Shown here in pieces: positions 52,081-59,885 of a stretch of 59,885 nt of DNA. Position numbers and translations under genes: made by a program. Origin of the DNA: an uncultured Bacteroidota bacterium (GTDB lineage: Bacteria > Bacteroidota > Bacteroidia > B-17B0 > Aurantibacillaceae); contig CAILKE010000077.1 in the NCBI GenBank assembly GCA_903834765.1, forward strand, positions 1 to 59,885, written 5' to 3'. The notes below the pieces were generated by a model, which was not told where the DNA came from, ran no database searches, and worked only from the letters and a program-made list of their open reading frames with translations. Every line of letters starts with the position of its first letter. The first letter of the stretch is position 1.

Positions 52081-52782
52081 TTGGAAGATTCGGAAAATAT
52101 ACGTTTAACGATTAAGTCTTTAGCTGAGGATGATCGTCCTCGCGAAAAGCTTGTTGCAAAAGGTAGACAAGCTTTATCTGATGCTGAGTTGTTGGCAATT
52201 TTGTTGTCATCAGGTAATAGAGAAGAAACCGCGATTCAATTGGCCCAACGAATTTTAAGTGAAAACCTAAATTCAATTAACCAATTAGCGAAATTACAAC
52301 TCAATGATTTAAAAAAGTATAAAGGAGTAGGTGAGGCAAAAGCAGTAACTGTTTTAGCTGCTTTAGAAATAGGTAGGAGGCGCACGGATATTGGAGTAGA
52401 AGAAAAAATAAAAGTTATTTCTTCGCAAACTGCCTATAATGCAATTAAATCCAAGTTAAGTGATTTGCCACACGAAGAATTTTGGGTTATTTTTTTAAGT
52501 AGAAATAATAATGTAATTAAAACGGATTGCATAAGTAAAGGAGGTGTTAGTGGAACTGTTGTGGATATGCGTTTGATTCTTAAACCAGCGATTGAGAATT
52601 TAGCTTCTGGCATCATCCTAGCGCATAATCATCCGTCGGGTAATTTAAAACCGAGCCAAGAAGATATTCATTTAACAAAAAAAGTAAAAGAGGCTGCAAG
52701 GCTTATAGATATGATTGTTCAAGACCATTTAATTATTGGTGATCAAGAGTATTTTAGTTTTGCAGACGAAGGAATTCTATAG
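52081..52782 (+). CDS. radC: RadC family JAB-domain protein
   Basis: This 233-residue protein has an N-terminal helix-hairpin-helix region (LAKLQLNDLKKYKGVGEAKA) and a C-terminal JAB/MPN metalloprotease-like domain with the metal motif in AHNHPSGNLKPSQED. The role is uncertain; despite the name it is not an established DNA-repair enzyme. The start is TTG at 52081. It is followed after 4 bases by wecB, so they are probably co-transcribed, although no functional link is known. Confidence 0.92.
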   Translation: MEDSENIRLTIKSLAEDDRPREKLVAKGRQALSDAELLAILLSSGNREETAIQLAQRILSENLNSINQLAKLQLNDLKKYKGVGEAKAVTVLAALEIGRRRTDIGVEEKIKVISSQTAYNAIKSKLSDLPHEEFWVIFLSRNNNVIKTDCISKGGVSGTVVDMRLILKPAIENLASGIILAHNHPSGNLKPSQEDIHLTKKVKEAARLIDMIVQDHLIIGDQEYFSFADEGIL

Positions 52783-52786
52783 AATT

Positions 52787-53932
52787 ATGATAAAAATTGT
52801 AACCATTATTGGCGCAAGACCTCAAATTATTAAGGCAGCAGCATTAAGTAGAGCAATCAATAAAAGATTTTCGAATCAAATAACGGAGATAATTGTTCAC
52901 ACAGGGCAGCACTACGATGAGAATATGAGTCAAGTATTTTTTGATGAGTTAGGTATTCCTGCTCCAAATTATAATTTGAATGTTGGAAGTGGGAGTCACG
53001 GAAAACAAACAGCTACAATGATTTCAGGCATTGAAGAAATATTGATGCAAGAAAAACCTCAGGCTATTATATTATATGGCGATACAAATTCGACTTTAGC
53101 TGGCGCAATTGCCGCTAGTAAAATTCATATTCCGGTTGTGCATATTGAAGCGGGTTTGCGTTCATTTAATAAAGCAATGCCAGAAGAAGTGAATCGTATT
53201 ATGTGTGACCATGTATCTACACTATTGTTTTCCCCAACAAAAACAGGTTTTGCCAATTTAGTAAAAGAAGGTTTTAAGAGCGAAACAAGTAAGCCATACT
53301 CTGCCAATAACCCTAAAATATACCATAGTGGTGATGTGATGTTTGACAACAGTTTGTACTTTAGTGAAATTGCTGGAACTAAAACAACGATCATTTCAAA
53401 ATATAATTTAGATAAAAATAAATTTATTTTAGCAACGATTCATCGAAACAACAATACAGATGAGCCGTTGCGATTAAATGCCTTATTTAATGCTTTGTAC
53501 AAAATCTCCGAACAAAATCAGTTAGATGTGTTATTGCCATTGCATCCTCGCACTGCCAAATTGTTGAGTTTTAATTTAGATGCCGAGTTATATGCTAAAA
53601 TTAAAGCAAGTAAGCATTTTAAAATTATAGAACCAGTTTCTTTTTTAGAGATGATTGCTTTGGAAAAAAATTGTAAGATTGTTATGACAGATAGTGGTGG
53701 TGTGCAAAAAGAAGCATTTTATTTTGAAAAGCCCTGTGTTATCCTTCGCCCGGAAACTGAATGGGTAGAACTTGTAGAATGCGGCACTGCTATTATTACG
53801 GATGCAGATGAACAAAAAATTGTAGAAGCATTTAATGTATTGACTTCTAAACCCAATATGCTTTTCCCTAAATTATATGGTGATGGAAAAGCTGCTGAAT
53901 TTATTTGTGAAGAAATGCTGAGTAATCTTTAA
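52787..53932 (+). CDS. wecB: UDP-N-acetylglucosamine 2-epimerase (non-hydrolysing)
   Basis: This 381-residue cytosolic enzyme interconverts UDP-GlcNAc and UDP-ManNAc for surface polysaccharides. It has IIGARPQIIKAAALSRAI, VHTGQHYDENMS, YGDTNSTLAGAIAA, HIEAGLRSFNKAMPEEVNR, and the C-terminal nucleotide-binding TDSGGVQKEAFYFEKPCVI. I start at ATG 52787, 4 bases after radC; a frame open from 52736 would overlap radC and adds residues unlike the family. The convergent polysaccharide genes at 53938-59840 may use its product. Confidence 0.93.
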   Translation: MIKIVTIIGARPQIIKAAALSRAINKRFSNQITEIIVHTGQHYDENMSQVFFDELGIPAPNYNLNVGSGSHGKQTATMISGIEEILMQEKPQAIILYGDTNSTLAGAIAASKIHIPVVHIEAGLRSFNKAMPEEVNRIMCDHVSTLLFSPTKTGFANLVKEGFKSETSKPYSANNPKIYHSGDVMFDNSLYFSEIAGTKTTIISKYNLDKNKFILATIHRNNNTDEPLRLNALFNALYKISEQNQLDVLLPLHPRTAKLLSFNLDAELYAKIKASKHFKIIEPVSFLEMIALEKNCKIVMTDSGGVQKEAFYFEKPCVILRPETEWVELVECGTAIITDADEQKIVEAFNVLTSKPNMLFPKLYGDGKAAEFICEEMLSNL

Positions 53933-53937
53933 GGAAT

Positions 53938-55257
53938 TTATTTTTTCGAGTTATCTATTTGCCACATAGCCTCCAATACTAATGAGGAATCTAAGCTTAT
54001 GCCTTTTTCCTTTGCCCGGCTTTCAGTATCAGAAAGCCATTGAGTATTAGATTTAATTATTGCTATAATCTCTTTTAGCTTAGCAATATATTCAGGAGTT
54101 TTAGAGGATATTAAGGGACTACTTTTTCCTTTAAAAAAATCAGAAAACTGTTTAATTGACCCCCATCCTATTTCTTTAATAGATGTTTCTGAGGCCATTA
54201 TAATAAATACTTCATGATTTTTAATTTCATCCCCTAAATTTAATTGAGATACAATTAGCTCTGTGTTTTCTGGCTTTGGAAATACTTGTTTATTATAATA
54301 CCAAAAATGAGAGTCTTTAAAGCTCTTGGTTATTCCTAAATTATACATTGTCCAATAAAAGCTATCGGAAATAACTAAAACACTTGGTTTAGTTTTGCCA
54401 GATTCGTCCTCAGTTTTGAGATCTGGATAAGCCATTTTGAAACTTTTGAATTTAAATAGTAGATTCATTCCATTTGCAATATCTTCATCTCCATATTTAG
54501 CATCGTCTAGTTCAATTGATTTTATTTTTAAATTTGGAATATCTATGTTTCTTTTTGATTCTATATAATTAATTAATGAGTCTGCGGCAAGTGCAGCTCC
54601 ATACCAACTCCAATGAACTCCATGTTGAGGATATAGTGGATATTTTGCTTTATATTTATTATTCATAAACCACTTATTAAAGTCTATATTACTTATTCCT
54701 AATCGGTTTATTTTTTTAGATAAAGCTTCATAATTTGAAATTCCTTTTTTAGGTAAATATTCATTAGGGATATATTCAGGATAAAATGATGCTTTTCCTG
54801 CGGCAAAAACAATAATTAATTCTTTATTTAGTTTATGCAACGTATCAGAAATAAATTTTATTTTCTCGCAAAGAGAATCTGTTTCAGTATTTCCTATATA
54901 ATCTAATCCCGTGTAACCATTAATATAATTAATTTCATACATGTAGTTTTCCTTGCCTATAATTACGCCTTTAGCTTTGGCTTTATTAAAAATACTATAA
55001 GCTATTTGATTGTTTAGTCTAACAAATAAAGAACGAAATCCGAACATTGAGTTCAAGTATTCTTCTTTTTGTGATTGAAATTCACCAGAGAACCAATTTT
55101 CTTTTTTAAATTCTACATCGCTGGGCAACCTAACATCACCTTCAAGTGGGTATGTAGTTTTAAATACATTAAATGTGTTTTGGATTAGCGGTATAAATAG
55201 CACACAAAATATCCCTATTAATAAGCTCTTTTTAACTATGTTGGAAAAATCATGCAT
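53938..55257 (-). CDS. AlgX/AlgJ-like SGNH-fold protein (polysaccharide O-acetylation)
   Basis: This 439-residue protein has one N-terminal membrane anchor (about 11-29) and a periplasmic domain. Features shared with AlgJ/AlgX and DHHW proteins are FGFRSLFVRLNNQI, GKENYMYEINYI, VHWSWYGAALAADSLI (Asp/His-type site reduced to G-V-H-W) and the serine block VLVISDSFYWTMYNLG. With the MBOAT protein encoded just upstream (overlap TAATG) it forms the usual acetyl-transfer pair: MBOAT moves acetyl across the membrane, this protein places it on the glycan. Alginate itself is unlikely, since no other alg gene is present. Confidence 0.8.
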   Translation of the reverse strand: MHDFSNIVKKSLLIGIFCVLFIPLIQNTFNVFKTTYPLEGDVRLPSDVEFKKENWFSGEFQSQKEEYLNSMFGFRSLFVRLNNQIAYSIFNKAKAKGVIIGKENYMYEINYINGYTGLDYIGNTETDSLCEKIKFISDTLHKLNKELIIVFAAGKASFYPEYIPNEYLPKKGISNYEALSKKINRLGISNIDFNKWFMNNKYKAKYPLYPQHGVHWSWYGAALAADSLINYIESKRNIDIPNLKIKSIELDDAKYGDEDIANGMNLLFKFKSFKMAYPDLKTEDESGKTKPSVLVISDSFYWTMYNLGITKSFKDSHFWYYNKQVFPKPENTELIVSQLNLGDEIKNHEVFIIMASETSIKEIGWGSIKQFSDFFKGKSSPLISSKTPEYIAKLKEIIAIIKSNTQWLSDTESRAKEKGISLDSSLVLEAMWQIDNSKK

Positions 55258-56672
55258 TAAAATCTAAAATATATAAATGGATTAAATCCTGATGATGTTA
55301 TTGAACTTATTGATAATAAAAATACAATCAGACTTATGCCACACACTAGAATATGCTTGTTATTTGAATAGTTATTAAAGTATACTGCATCTTGAATTTT
55401 TTGTCCCATTTTTCCAAAAGCGAAAAATGAAAAGAAAATAGCGATACAAAAGTAAGTGATGAACTCAATGTCAAATACCATATTGTGATTTGATTTATAT
55501 GAAAACATTGTTTTTAAAAAACGAAAGGCATCTGATATTTTTTCGATTCTAAAAAATACCCAGCCAACATTGACTATAAAAAATGTAAAAAAGATGCTTG
55601 GTATTTTTCCTATTTTATGCAATATTTTTCCGAAAAAGGCTCGTTCTATTACTAAAAAGAATCCATGGTAGGCACCCCAAAAAATAAAACTCCAACTCGC
55701 TCCATGCCATAAACCAGATGCTAAAAAAACAATCCATAAATTCAAATACAAACGAGTTGTAGATACCTTATTTCCACCCAAAGGAATGTATAAATAATTA
55801 CGCATCCAGCTTCCTAAGGTGATGTGCCATCTGCGCCAAAATTCGGTAATACTTTGTGAGATATATGGGTTGTTAAAGTTTTCTGGAAATTTAAAACCAA
55901 TCATTTTTGCTAAGCCTATTGCCATATCACTATATCCACTAAAATCAAAATAAATTTGAAACGTATAGGCGATACTACCTATCCAAGCAGTTATTGTATC
56001 TAATTCGGAATAATTTGTAGCAAACACAGCATCCGCTAATTGGCCCATTTGATTGGCAATTAAAACTTTTTTAGCAAGACCGAACGCAAAACGATAAAAG
56101 CCAGTTAACTTATCATCAATAACTTCCTTACGTTCTGTAATTTGATCGGCTAATTCATGATAGCGAATAATTGGCCCTGCTATGAGTTTGGGAAATAAAA
56201 TAATGTATAATTGATAATCCCAAAACTTGGTTAGTGGTTTGTGTATTCGCCTGTAAACATCTACAACATAAGTAATAGTTTCAAAGGTATAAAATGAAAT
56301 GCCAATTGGTAAAATTAATTTGGTCCAATGTATTTGTTTGTCCCCAAATAGTGATAGCACGGCATTCACGTTTTCTATAAAAAAATTAGAATATTTAAAA
56401 TAGAACAATAATCCTAAATTAACAGACACTGAAAGTAATAGCATTAGCTTACGCTTTGTTTCATTAGTGGTTCTATCCATCCATGTCACTAAATGAAAAT
56501 CTAAGAAAGTAGTAAATAAAATTACAAAAATAAATTTTGGAGCTCCCCATGCATAAAAGAAAATACTTCCTAATAAAATGACGCCATTTTTATATTTTTT
56601 ATCAATCAAATAATAGATCAATAAGAAAATTGGTAAGAAATATAAAAGAAAAACGATGCTGCTAAATACCAT
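55257..56672 (-). CDS. MBOAT-family O-acyltransferase (AlgI-like)
   Basis: This 471-residue protein has about 11 membrane helices. Signature segments are LPIGISFYTFETITYVVDVY, FPKLIAGPIIRYHEL, YFDFSGYSDMAIGLAKMIGF, NFNNPYISQSITEFWRRWHI and the invariant histidine in FLASGLWHGASWSFIFWG. It transfers an acyl (probably acetyl) group across the inner membrane to a partner. Stop and next start share TAATG with the AlgX/AlgJ-like gene. It lies 26 bases after the DUF2304 gene in the same direction. Confidence 0.92.
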   Translation of the reverse strand: MVFSSIVFLLYFLPIFLLIYYLIDKKYKNGVILLGSIFFYAWGAPKFIFVILFTTFLDFHLVTWMDRTTNETKRKLMLLLSVSVNLGLLFYFKYSNFFIENVNAVLSLFGDKQIHWTKLILPIGISFYTFETITYVVDVYRRIHKPLTKFWDYQLYIILFPKLIAGPIIRYHELADQITERKEVIDDKLTGFYRFAFGLAKKVLIANQMGQLADAVFATNYSELDTITAWIGSIAYTFQIYFDFSGYSDMAIGLAKMIGFKFPENFNNPYISQSITEFWRRWHITLGSWMRNYLYIPLGGNKVSTTRLYLNLWIVFLASGLWHGASWSFIFWGAYHGFFLVIERAFFGKILHKIGKIPSIFFTFFIVNVGWVFFRIEKISDAFRFLKTMFSYKSNHNMVFDIEFITYFCIAIFFSFFAFGKMGQKIQDAVYFNNYSNNKHILVCGISLIVFLLSISSITSSGFNPFIYFRF

Positions 56673-56698
56673 ACTATTTATGCTTTACTAAAATGGAA

Positions 56699-57076
56699 TT
56701 ATTTTTCTTTTTTAGGATCTTTAAATAATGATTCTAGTTTTTCTTTGAACAAAGCCATTTCTTGCGTTAAATCCTTTATTTGCTTATGCTGACGAGAATT
56801 AACAACTGATAAATGAACTAAAAAAATAACAATAGCGAAGATCGCGCCTAAAAATATAAGTGAAGGTGCATAATAGATTCCCATTAATTTTGCAATAACA
56901 TCCAAGCCATTACGCCATATAGCAAAGAGTAGTAATAGAGCAGTACATATAATCCAAATAAAAGAATACTCTTCACGTAATTTACCTTTAGCAATTAGTC
57001 TAAAAATAAAAAACATAAATAGAATTGCTATACTAATAGCTAATAATTGCAGTCTATAAGGTATCACGTTTTCCAT
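56699..57076 (-). CDS. DUF2304 family membrane protein
   Basis: This 125-residue protein has three predicted helices (about 7-25, 35-52, 70-90) and a charged coiled-coil tail (HKQIKDLTQEMALFKEKLES). The LREEYSFIWI segment is typical of DUF2304. The family is nearly always encoded beside a GT2 polyprenyl-phosphate glycosyltransferase, as here (23-base overlap), and is thought to help that enzyme or its lipid product; the role is unproven. Confidence 0.85.
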   Translation of the reverse strand: MENVIPYRLQLLAISIAILFMFFIFRLIAKGKLREEYSFIWIICTALLLLFAIWRNGLDVIAKLMGIYYAPSLIFLGAIFAIVIFLVHLSVVNSRQHKQIKDLTQEMALFKEKLESLFKDPKKEK

Positions 57077-57794
57077 TAAATTTCAAGCGAATATACAAAA
57101 AGATTGTTCCTAATGAAACTTTAAACATGTAGTAAGCAGTTTTGTATGCTCTAATAGATGATTCACCGCCTTGACGTTCTCTCATAAAAACTGGCACCTC
57201 CATTATATTTAATTTATTTAAGGCGTATAAAATAATGGTTTCTGGTTCAGGATATTCATCGGGATAATAGTTCGCTACAATTTGCAAAGTTTTTTTATTA
57301 AGTGCACGATAACCTGAAGTACTATCATTAATTTTTACTCCAACTAATAATTTATTTAATTTTTTAAAATAGTTAATTCCAAATCTTCTTAAACTAGATG
57401 ATTGAAATCCTTCTTTAGTGATATACCGAGAGCCAATAACAATATCAGCTTCTTTATAATGTAATGGTGTTAAAATTTTTTCGAGTTCACTAGGAGGATG
57501 TTGCCCATCGCCATCCATTTGAACAGCAATGTCAAATCCATTGCGAAGGGCATATTTGAAACCAGTTTGAACTGCACCTCCAATTCCAAGATTAACTGGC
57601 AAATTAATATGAGGTATATTATTTTCTTTTAAAATGGTTTTTGTTTTATCTATCGAACAATCGTTAATAAAAATTGGTTCAATAAAAAAATGAGAAGAAT
57701 TGACAGTATTTTTTATTTCTAAAAACAACTTTAAAACAGAGTCCTGTTCATTATAACAAGGAACAATAATTAATACTTTACTAATATTACTCAT
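57054..57794 (-). CDS. Glycosyltransferase family 2 (polyprenyl-phosphate sugar synthase type)
   Basis: This 246-residue GT-A fold enzyme has LIIVPCYNEQDSVLKLF at the start, FINDCSIDKTKTIL, GIGGAVQTGFKYAL, the metal-binding MDGDGQHPPSELEKIL and GSRYI. It resembles DPM1/ArnC-like enzymes that load a sugar onto undecaprenyl phosphate for later transfer by GT-C membrane enzymes. It overlaps both neighbours (23 bases with DUF2304, 8 bases with the upstream polytopic membrane protein), so all three are translationally coupled. Confidence 0.92.
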   Translation of the reverse strand: MSNISKVLIIVPCYNEQDSVLKLFLEIKNTVNSSHFFIEPIFINDCSIDKTKTILKENNIPHINLPVNLGIGGAVQTGFKYALRNGFDIAVQMDGDGQHPPSELEKILTPLHYKEADIVIGSRYITKEGFQSSSLRRFGINYFKKLNKLLVGVKINDSTSGYRALNKKTLQIVANYYPDEYPEPETIILYALNKLNIMEVPVFMRERQGGESSIRAYKTAYYMFKVSLGTIFLYIRLKFNGKRDTL

Positions 57795-59196
57795 CCCTTT
57801 TACCTGTTAATAGATTTTCATAATTAGGGTGTTTAAATAGTGTTTCTAAATATATTCTATCAATTTTTTTAGCATTAAAGAGTGTATAAAAATACGCATC
57901 CTTAGTCATGCTATCCCAATGAAACAGATTATTCTTCATTAAATATGTTTGATACATATTCGTTGCGCAAAAAAACACTGATGTTGAAATAAATATTAAG
58001 CCCAGTAAAATAGTCATTATTTTTTTTCTATGAATCGTAAATACCCAATTAATAAAAAAGGCTAAAGGAATAATTAAGAATGCATAGGATTGAACTAATG
58101 CTCGCATGCCAAATGCTCCCCCAAAACCCCAGTCCCACCAACAGGAAATTAAATATAAATTTATGATGAAATATAAAAATATTGAATAAAACAAATCTCT
58201 ACGTTTAAAAAACATCATAGTTAATCCTATAATTGCAAACAACATTAATGGTGTATAAATAAACCACCCCTTGCGCCAACCAAATAATACATTGTAAAAT
58301 TGAGGATCTGTAAAATAAAAACCTTCTCTATTTCCATATGAAAAAAATAAAAATTGCCCTGTGAATATTTTCCAATAAATGAATTGCGGAATAAGTGGTA
58401 AGAAAAAACAAAAAATAGCAACTATTAATTTCCATTTTAAGTTTTTAATTTCAATTAATCTTTCTTTTAATTCTGTTATATTACTTACATAAATTAATAA
58501 AGGGAAAAGTAAAATAAGTATTTCAGTAGGTCTTATCAGAGCTACTAATCCAGCAATAAGTGAAAAATAATAAATGTATTTAGTTTTACTAGTTTGTCTC
58601 CATTTTAAAACATGATAAATAAATAGAGAAAATAAAAAAAATAAATAGCTATGAGGCATTTCACTTTCTTTAAAAGTGTAATAAAATAAATTAGTCCCAA
58701 AAAAAATAATTACTATGCTAATCGTTGCAACCCATTCATTAAAAAATAATAGAAGTGATTTTCTGCTATACCAAACCCCAATTAAGACGTATATAATAGA
58801 ACCAAAATGCAAGCACCAAGAATAGGGAGCACTATAGCCAAGAGCATCAAAATCAAATGCATAAGCAATATTGTCCGCTAAAACAAAAAAGGGTAAATAT
58901 AATAGAGATAATCCCATCGTAACTTTAGGAACATATAAATGGGTAGGAGTTTCAACGAGCCAATAAACATGATTAAAATGAAAAGAAAAATCATGATGAA
59001 TAAATTGTGCAATCAGATATGAATAATATTGGTCTACATCATTGGTAAATGGAACGCCTGCACCTCCCCAATTAATCCAAAATTTAAATGTTGTGGCAGA
59101 AAAAACACTCATTACCAAAAAAACAAACACAGAGGGCGTTATTAATTTTTTTAAAATTAATGTACTTAAATTTGTATTTTGGTTTTGTGATTTCAA
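57787..59196 (-). CDS. Polytopic membrane protein, probable GT-C-like glycosyltransferase
   Basis: This 469-residue protein has about 10 membrane helices. The first periplasmic loop carries acidic and aromatic residues (WGGAGVPFTNDVDQYYSYLI, about 33-52) as in GT-C enzymes using lipid-linked sugars, and a WGFGGAFGMRALVQSYA loop near 350. I do not recognise a named family. Its position before a GT2 loader and DUF2304 fits a transferase that uses the polyprenyl-linked sugar they make. The gene overlaps the GT2 gene by 8 bases. Confidence 0.7.
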   Translation of the reverse strand: MKSQNQNTNLSTLILKKLITPSVFVFLVMSVFSATTFKFWINWGGAGVPFTNDVDQYYSYLIAQFIHHDFSFHFNHVYWLVETPTHLYVPKVTMGLSLLYLPFFVLADNIAYAFDFDALGYSAPYSWCLHFGSIIYVLIGVWYSRKSLLLFFNEWVATISIVIIFFGTNLFYYTFKESEMPHSYLFFLFSLFIYHVLKWRQTSKTKYIYYFSLIAGLVALIRPTEILILLFPLLIYVSNITELKERLIEIKNLKWKLIVAIFCFFLPLIPQFIYWKIFTGQFLFFSYGNREGFYFTDPQFYNVLFGWRKGWFIYTPLMLFAIIGLTMMFFKRRDLFYSIFLYFIINLYLISCWWDWGFGGAFGMRALVQSYAFLIIPLAFFINWVFTIHRKKIMTILLGLIFISTSVFFCATNMYQTYLMKNNLFHWDSMTKDAYFYTLFNAKKIDRIYLETLFKHPNYENLLTGKRDE

Positions 59197-59207
59197 TTTT
59201 TTTGTTC

Positions 59208-59840
59208 TTATGATTTTAGTTTAAATAAAATAAAATTAGGAGTTGCTGAAATTACATTGTAACTGTTTAAAAAATTAAAAGCTCTCTTGTTTGTTGATTT
59301 GAATGACTCTAAGCTAATATTTAATAAGATAAAGTCCACTTGTTTTTTCTCATTTGTTGATTTTTCGAAAATAGTAAGTTCCTCATTACCTAGATACCAA
59401 TTTGGCATATTAGTTTTGTTCCATTGTACTGGAAAGTAATCGTTGTTTGCTTCATAATTTTCAAGTAACACTAACGGTTTATTTTCGCCTAAGTAGTTAT
59501 TAATATGCAAAAATAACCAATTATCACTTTTATTAATTTCGAAAACAGAAGCGTAATCTGGTATTTTTTGTTCTATAATAGATAGTTCATTTATAATCGT
59601 ATTTAGGTTTTTTTGAACTGAGTAAATTGATTTTAATCGAAATGAATTAATAATAAATACAACAGCTATGCAAGCTATTATTACCCTTTTATTAATAGTA
59701 ACTAATGATAAAATTATAATTACCAAAATATAAATAAGCAAACCTAATCTTATACTAAAATATCCTGCGTAACCATCAGAATCAGGTATTTTGAAATAAA
59801 ATATAATAATACATAAATACAAGTTATTGTGCCATATCAA
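59208..59840 (-). CDS. C-terminal part of a membrane protein of the polysaccharide cluster, possibly 5'-broken
   Basis: This 210-residue frame starts with TTG directly after an in-frame TAA. It begins mid-membrane (YLCIIIFYFKIPDSDGYAGY), has two or three helices, then a soluble C-terminal domain (about 75-210; DYASVFEINKSDNWLFLHIN, MPNWYLGNEELTIFEKS). That structure looks like the end of a much larger GT-C-like membrane protein, whose front may lie beyond the window in another frame or be lost. It ends 11 bases before the next membrane protein gene. Either a frameshifted gene or a short gene with a TTG start. Confidence 0.5.
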   Translation of the reverse strand: MIWHNNLYLCIIIFYFKIPDSDGYAGYFSIRLGLLIYILVIIILSLVTINKRVIIACIAVVFIINSFRLKSIYSVQKNLNTIINELSIIEQKIPDYASVFEINKSDNWLFLHINNYLGENKPLVLLENYEANNDYFPVQWNKTNMPNWYLGNEELTIFEKSTNEKKQVDFILLNISLESFKSTNKRAFNFLNSYNVISATPNFILFKLKS

Positions 59841-59885
59841 TTAAAAGAATTACTCTCTCCAAAAATAACAACAATTATTTTTAAG

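Noticed and set aside
53938-56672. Alginate biosynthesis
   Set aside because: Only the acetylation-type pair (MBOAT and AlgX/AlgJ-like) is present; none of the polymerase, epimerase or export genes are.
1-59885. CRISPR arrays, rRNA, tRNA, intact IS elements, prophage
   Set aside because: I looked for regular spaced repeats, CCA-ended cloverleaf sequences, transposase motifs and phage structural genes and saw none; short RNAs without clear motifs could still be missed by eye.

Overview
The window is a strongly AT-rich piece of a Bacteroidota (Bacteroidetes) chromosome. The lineage call rests on several independent marks: a PorT component of the type IX secretion system (T9SS), a large secreted protein with a T9SS type B (CHU_C-like) C-terminus, a lipoprotein TamA homologue (TamL type), an HU/CCDC81-like protein carrying a SPOR domain, a DUF3822-rsmD pair, a cytochrome b558-type sdhCAB operon, a flexirubin/aryl-polyene type ammonia-lyase/KS/ACP group, and many start regions with the Bacteroidota -7 box TAnnTTTG. 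I cannot fix the order or genus. I saw no rRNA, tRNA, CRISPR array, intact insertion sequence or prophage.

Layout. 1-2.3 kb: a small membrane protein, a broken antitoxin gene, bshB1 (bacillithiol), then an intact antitoxin/RelE-ParE toxin pair. 2.5-6.3 kb: sdhC-sdhA-sdhB, with a decayed four-helix-bundle gene between sdhA and sdhB, bounded by an 11-bp inverted repeat. 6.4-7.6 kb: DAHP synthase-chorismate mutase fusion. 7.6-14 kb: membrane histidine kinase, TamL, TrmH-family methyltransferase, DUF3822-rsmD. 14-24.6 kb: a structured intergenic repeat, a cysteine-less thioredoxin-like protein, an alpha/beta hydrolase, purL, a lone CheY-like regulator, outer-membrane proteins, DUF59 and DUF2480 proteins, and the HU-SPOR protein. 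24.5-28.2 kb: a DAO-family oxidoreductase, then a retropepsin-like protease, a RimK-type glutamate ligase and an aspartoacylase-like M14 enzyme in a row. 28.3-37 kb: T9SS cargo protein, thyA, frr, recG, and a divergent HxlR regulator/nitroreductase pair with a near-perfect operator. 37-45 kb, all on the minus strand: ileS, a histone-H1-like/DksA fusion, lspA, porT and a FAD dehydrogenase. 45.3-50.7 kb: a truncated haemoglobin, then ammonia-lyase, FabG, ketosynthase, ACP and acyltransferase. 50.8-59.9 kb: MFS transporter, radC-wecB, and a minus-strand cell-surface polysaccharide set (two polytopic membrane proteins, GT2, DUF2304, MBOAT, AlgX/AlgJ-like).

How it fits together. Most genes are core metabolism, translation, envelope biogenesis and secretion. 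The accessory content is decaying: a stop-interrupted antitoxin, a remnant inside sdh, a relic after the nitroreductase, and broken coding traces upstream of ileS. The most interesting local systems are the retropepsin/RimK/M14 trio, which looks like a protein polyglutamylation write-and-edit module; the compact ammonia-lyase/KS/ACP/acyltransferase operon, probably a detached part of a flexirubin-like pathway; the H1-like/DksA fusion; and the small inverted-repeat elements lodged between operon partners (sdhA/sdhB and fabG/KS). Start codons TTG and GTG are used repeatedly, and Shine-Dalgarno sequences are generally absent, as usual in this phylum.
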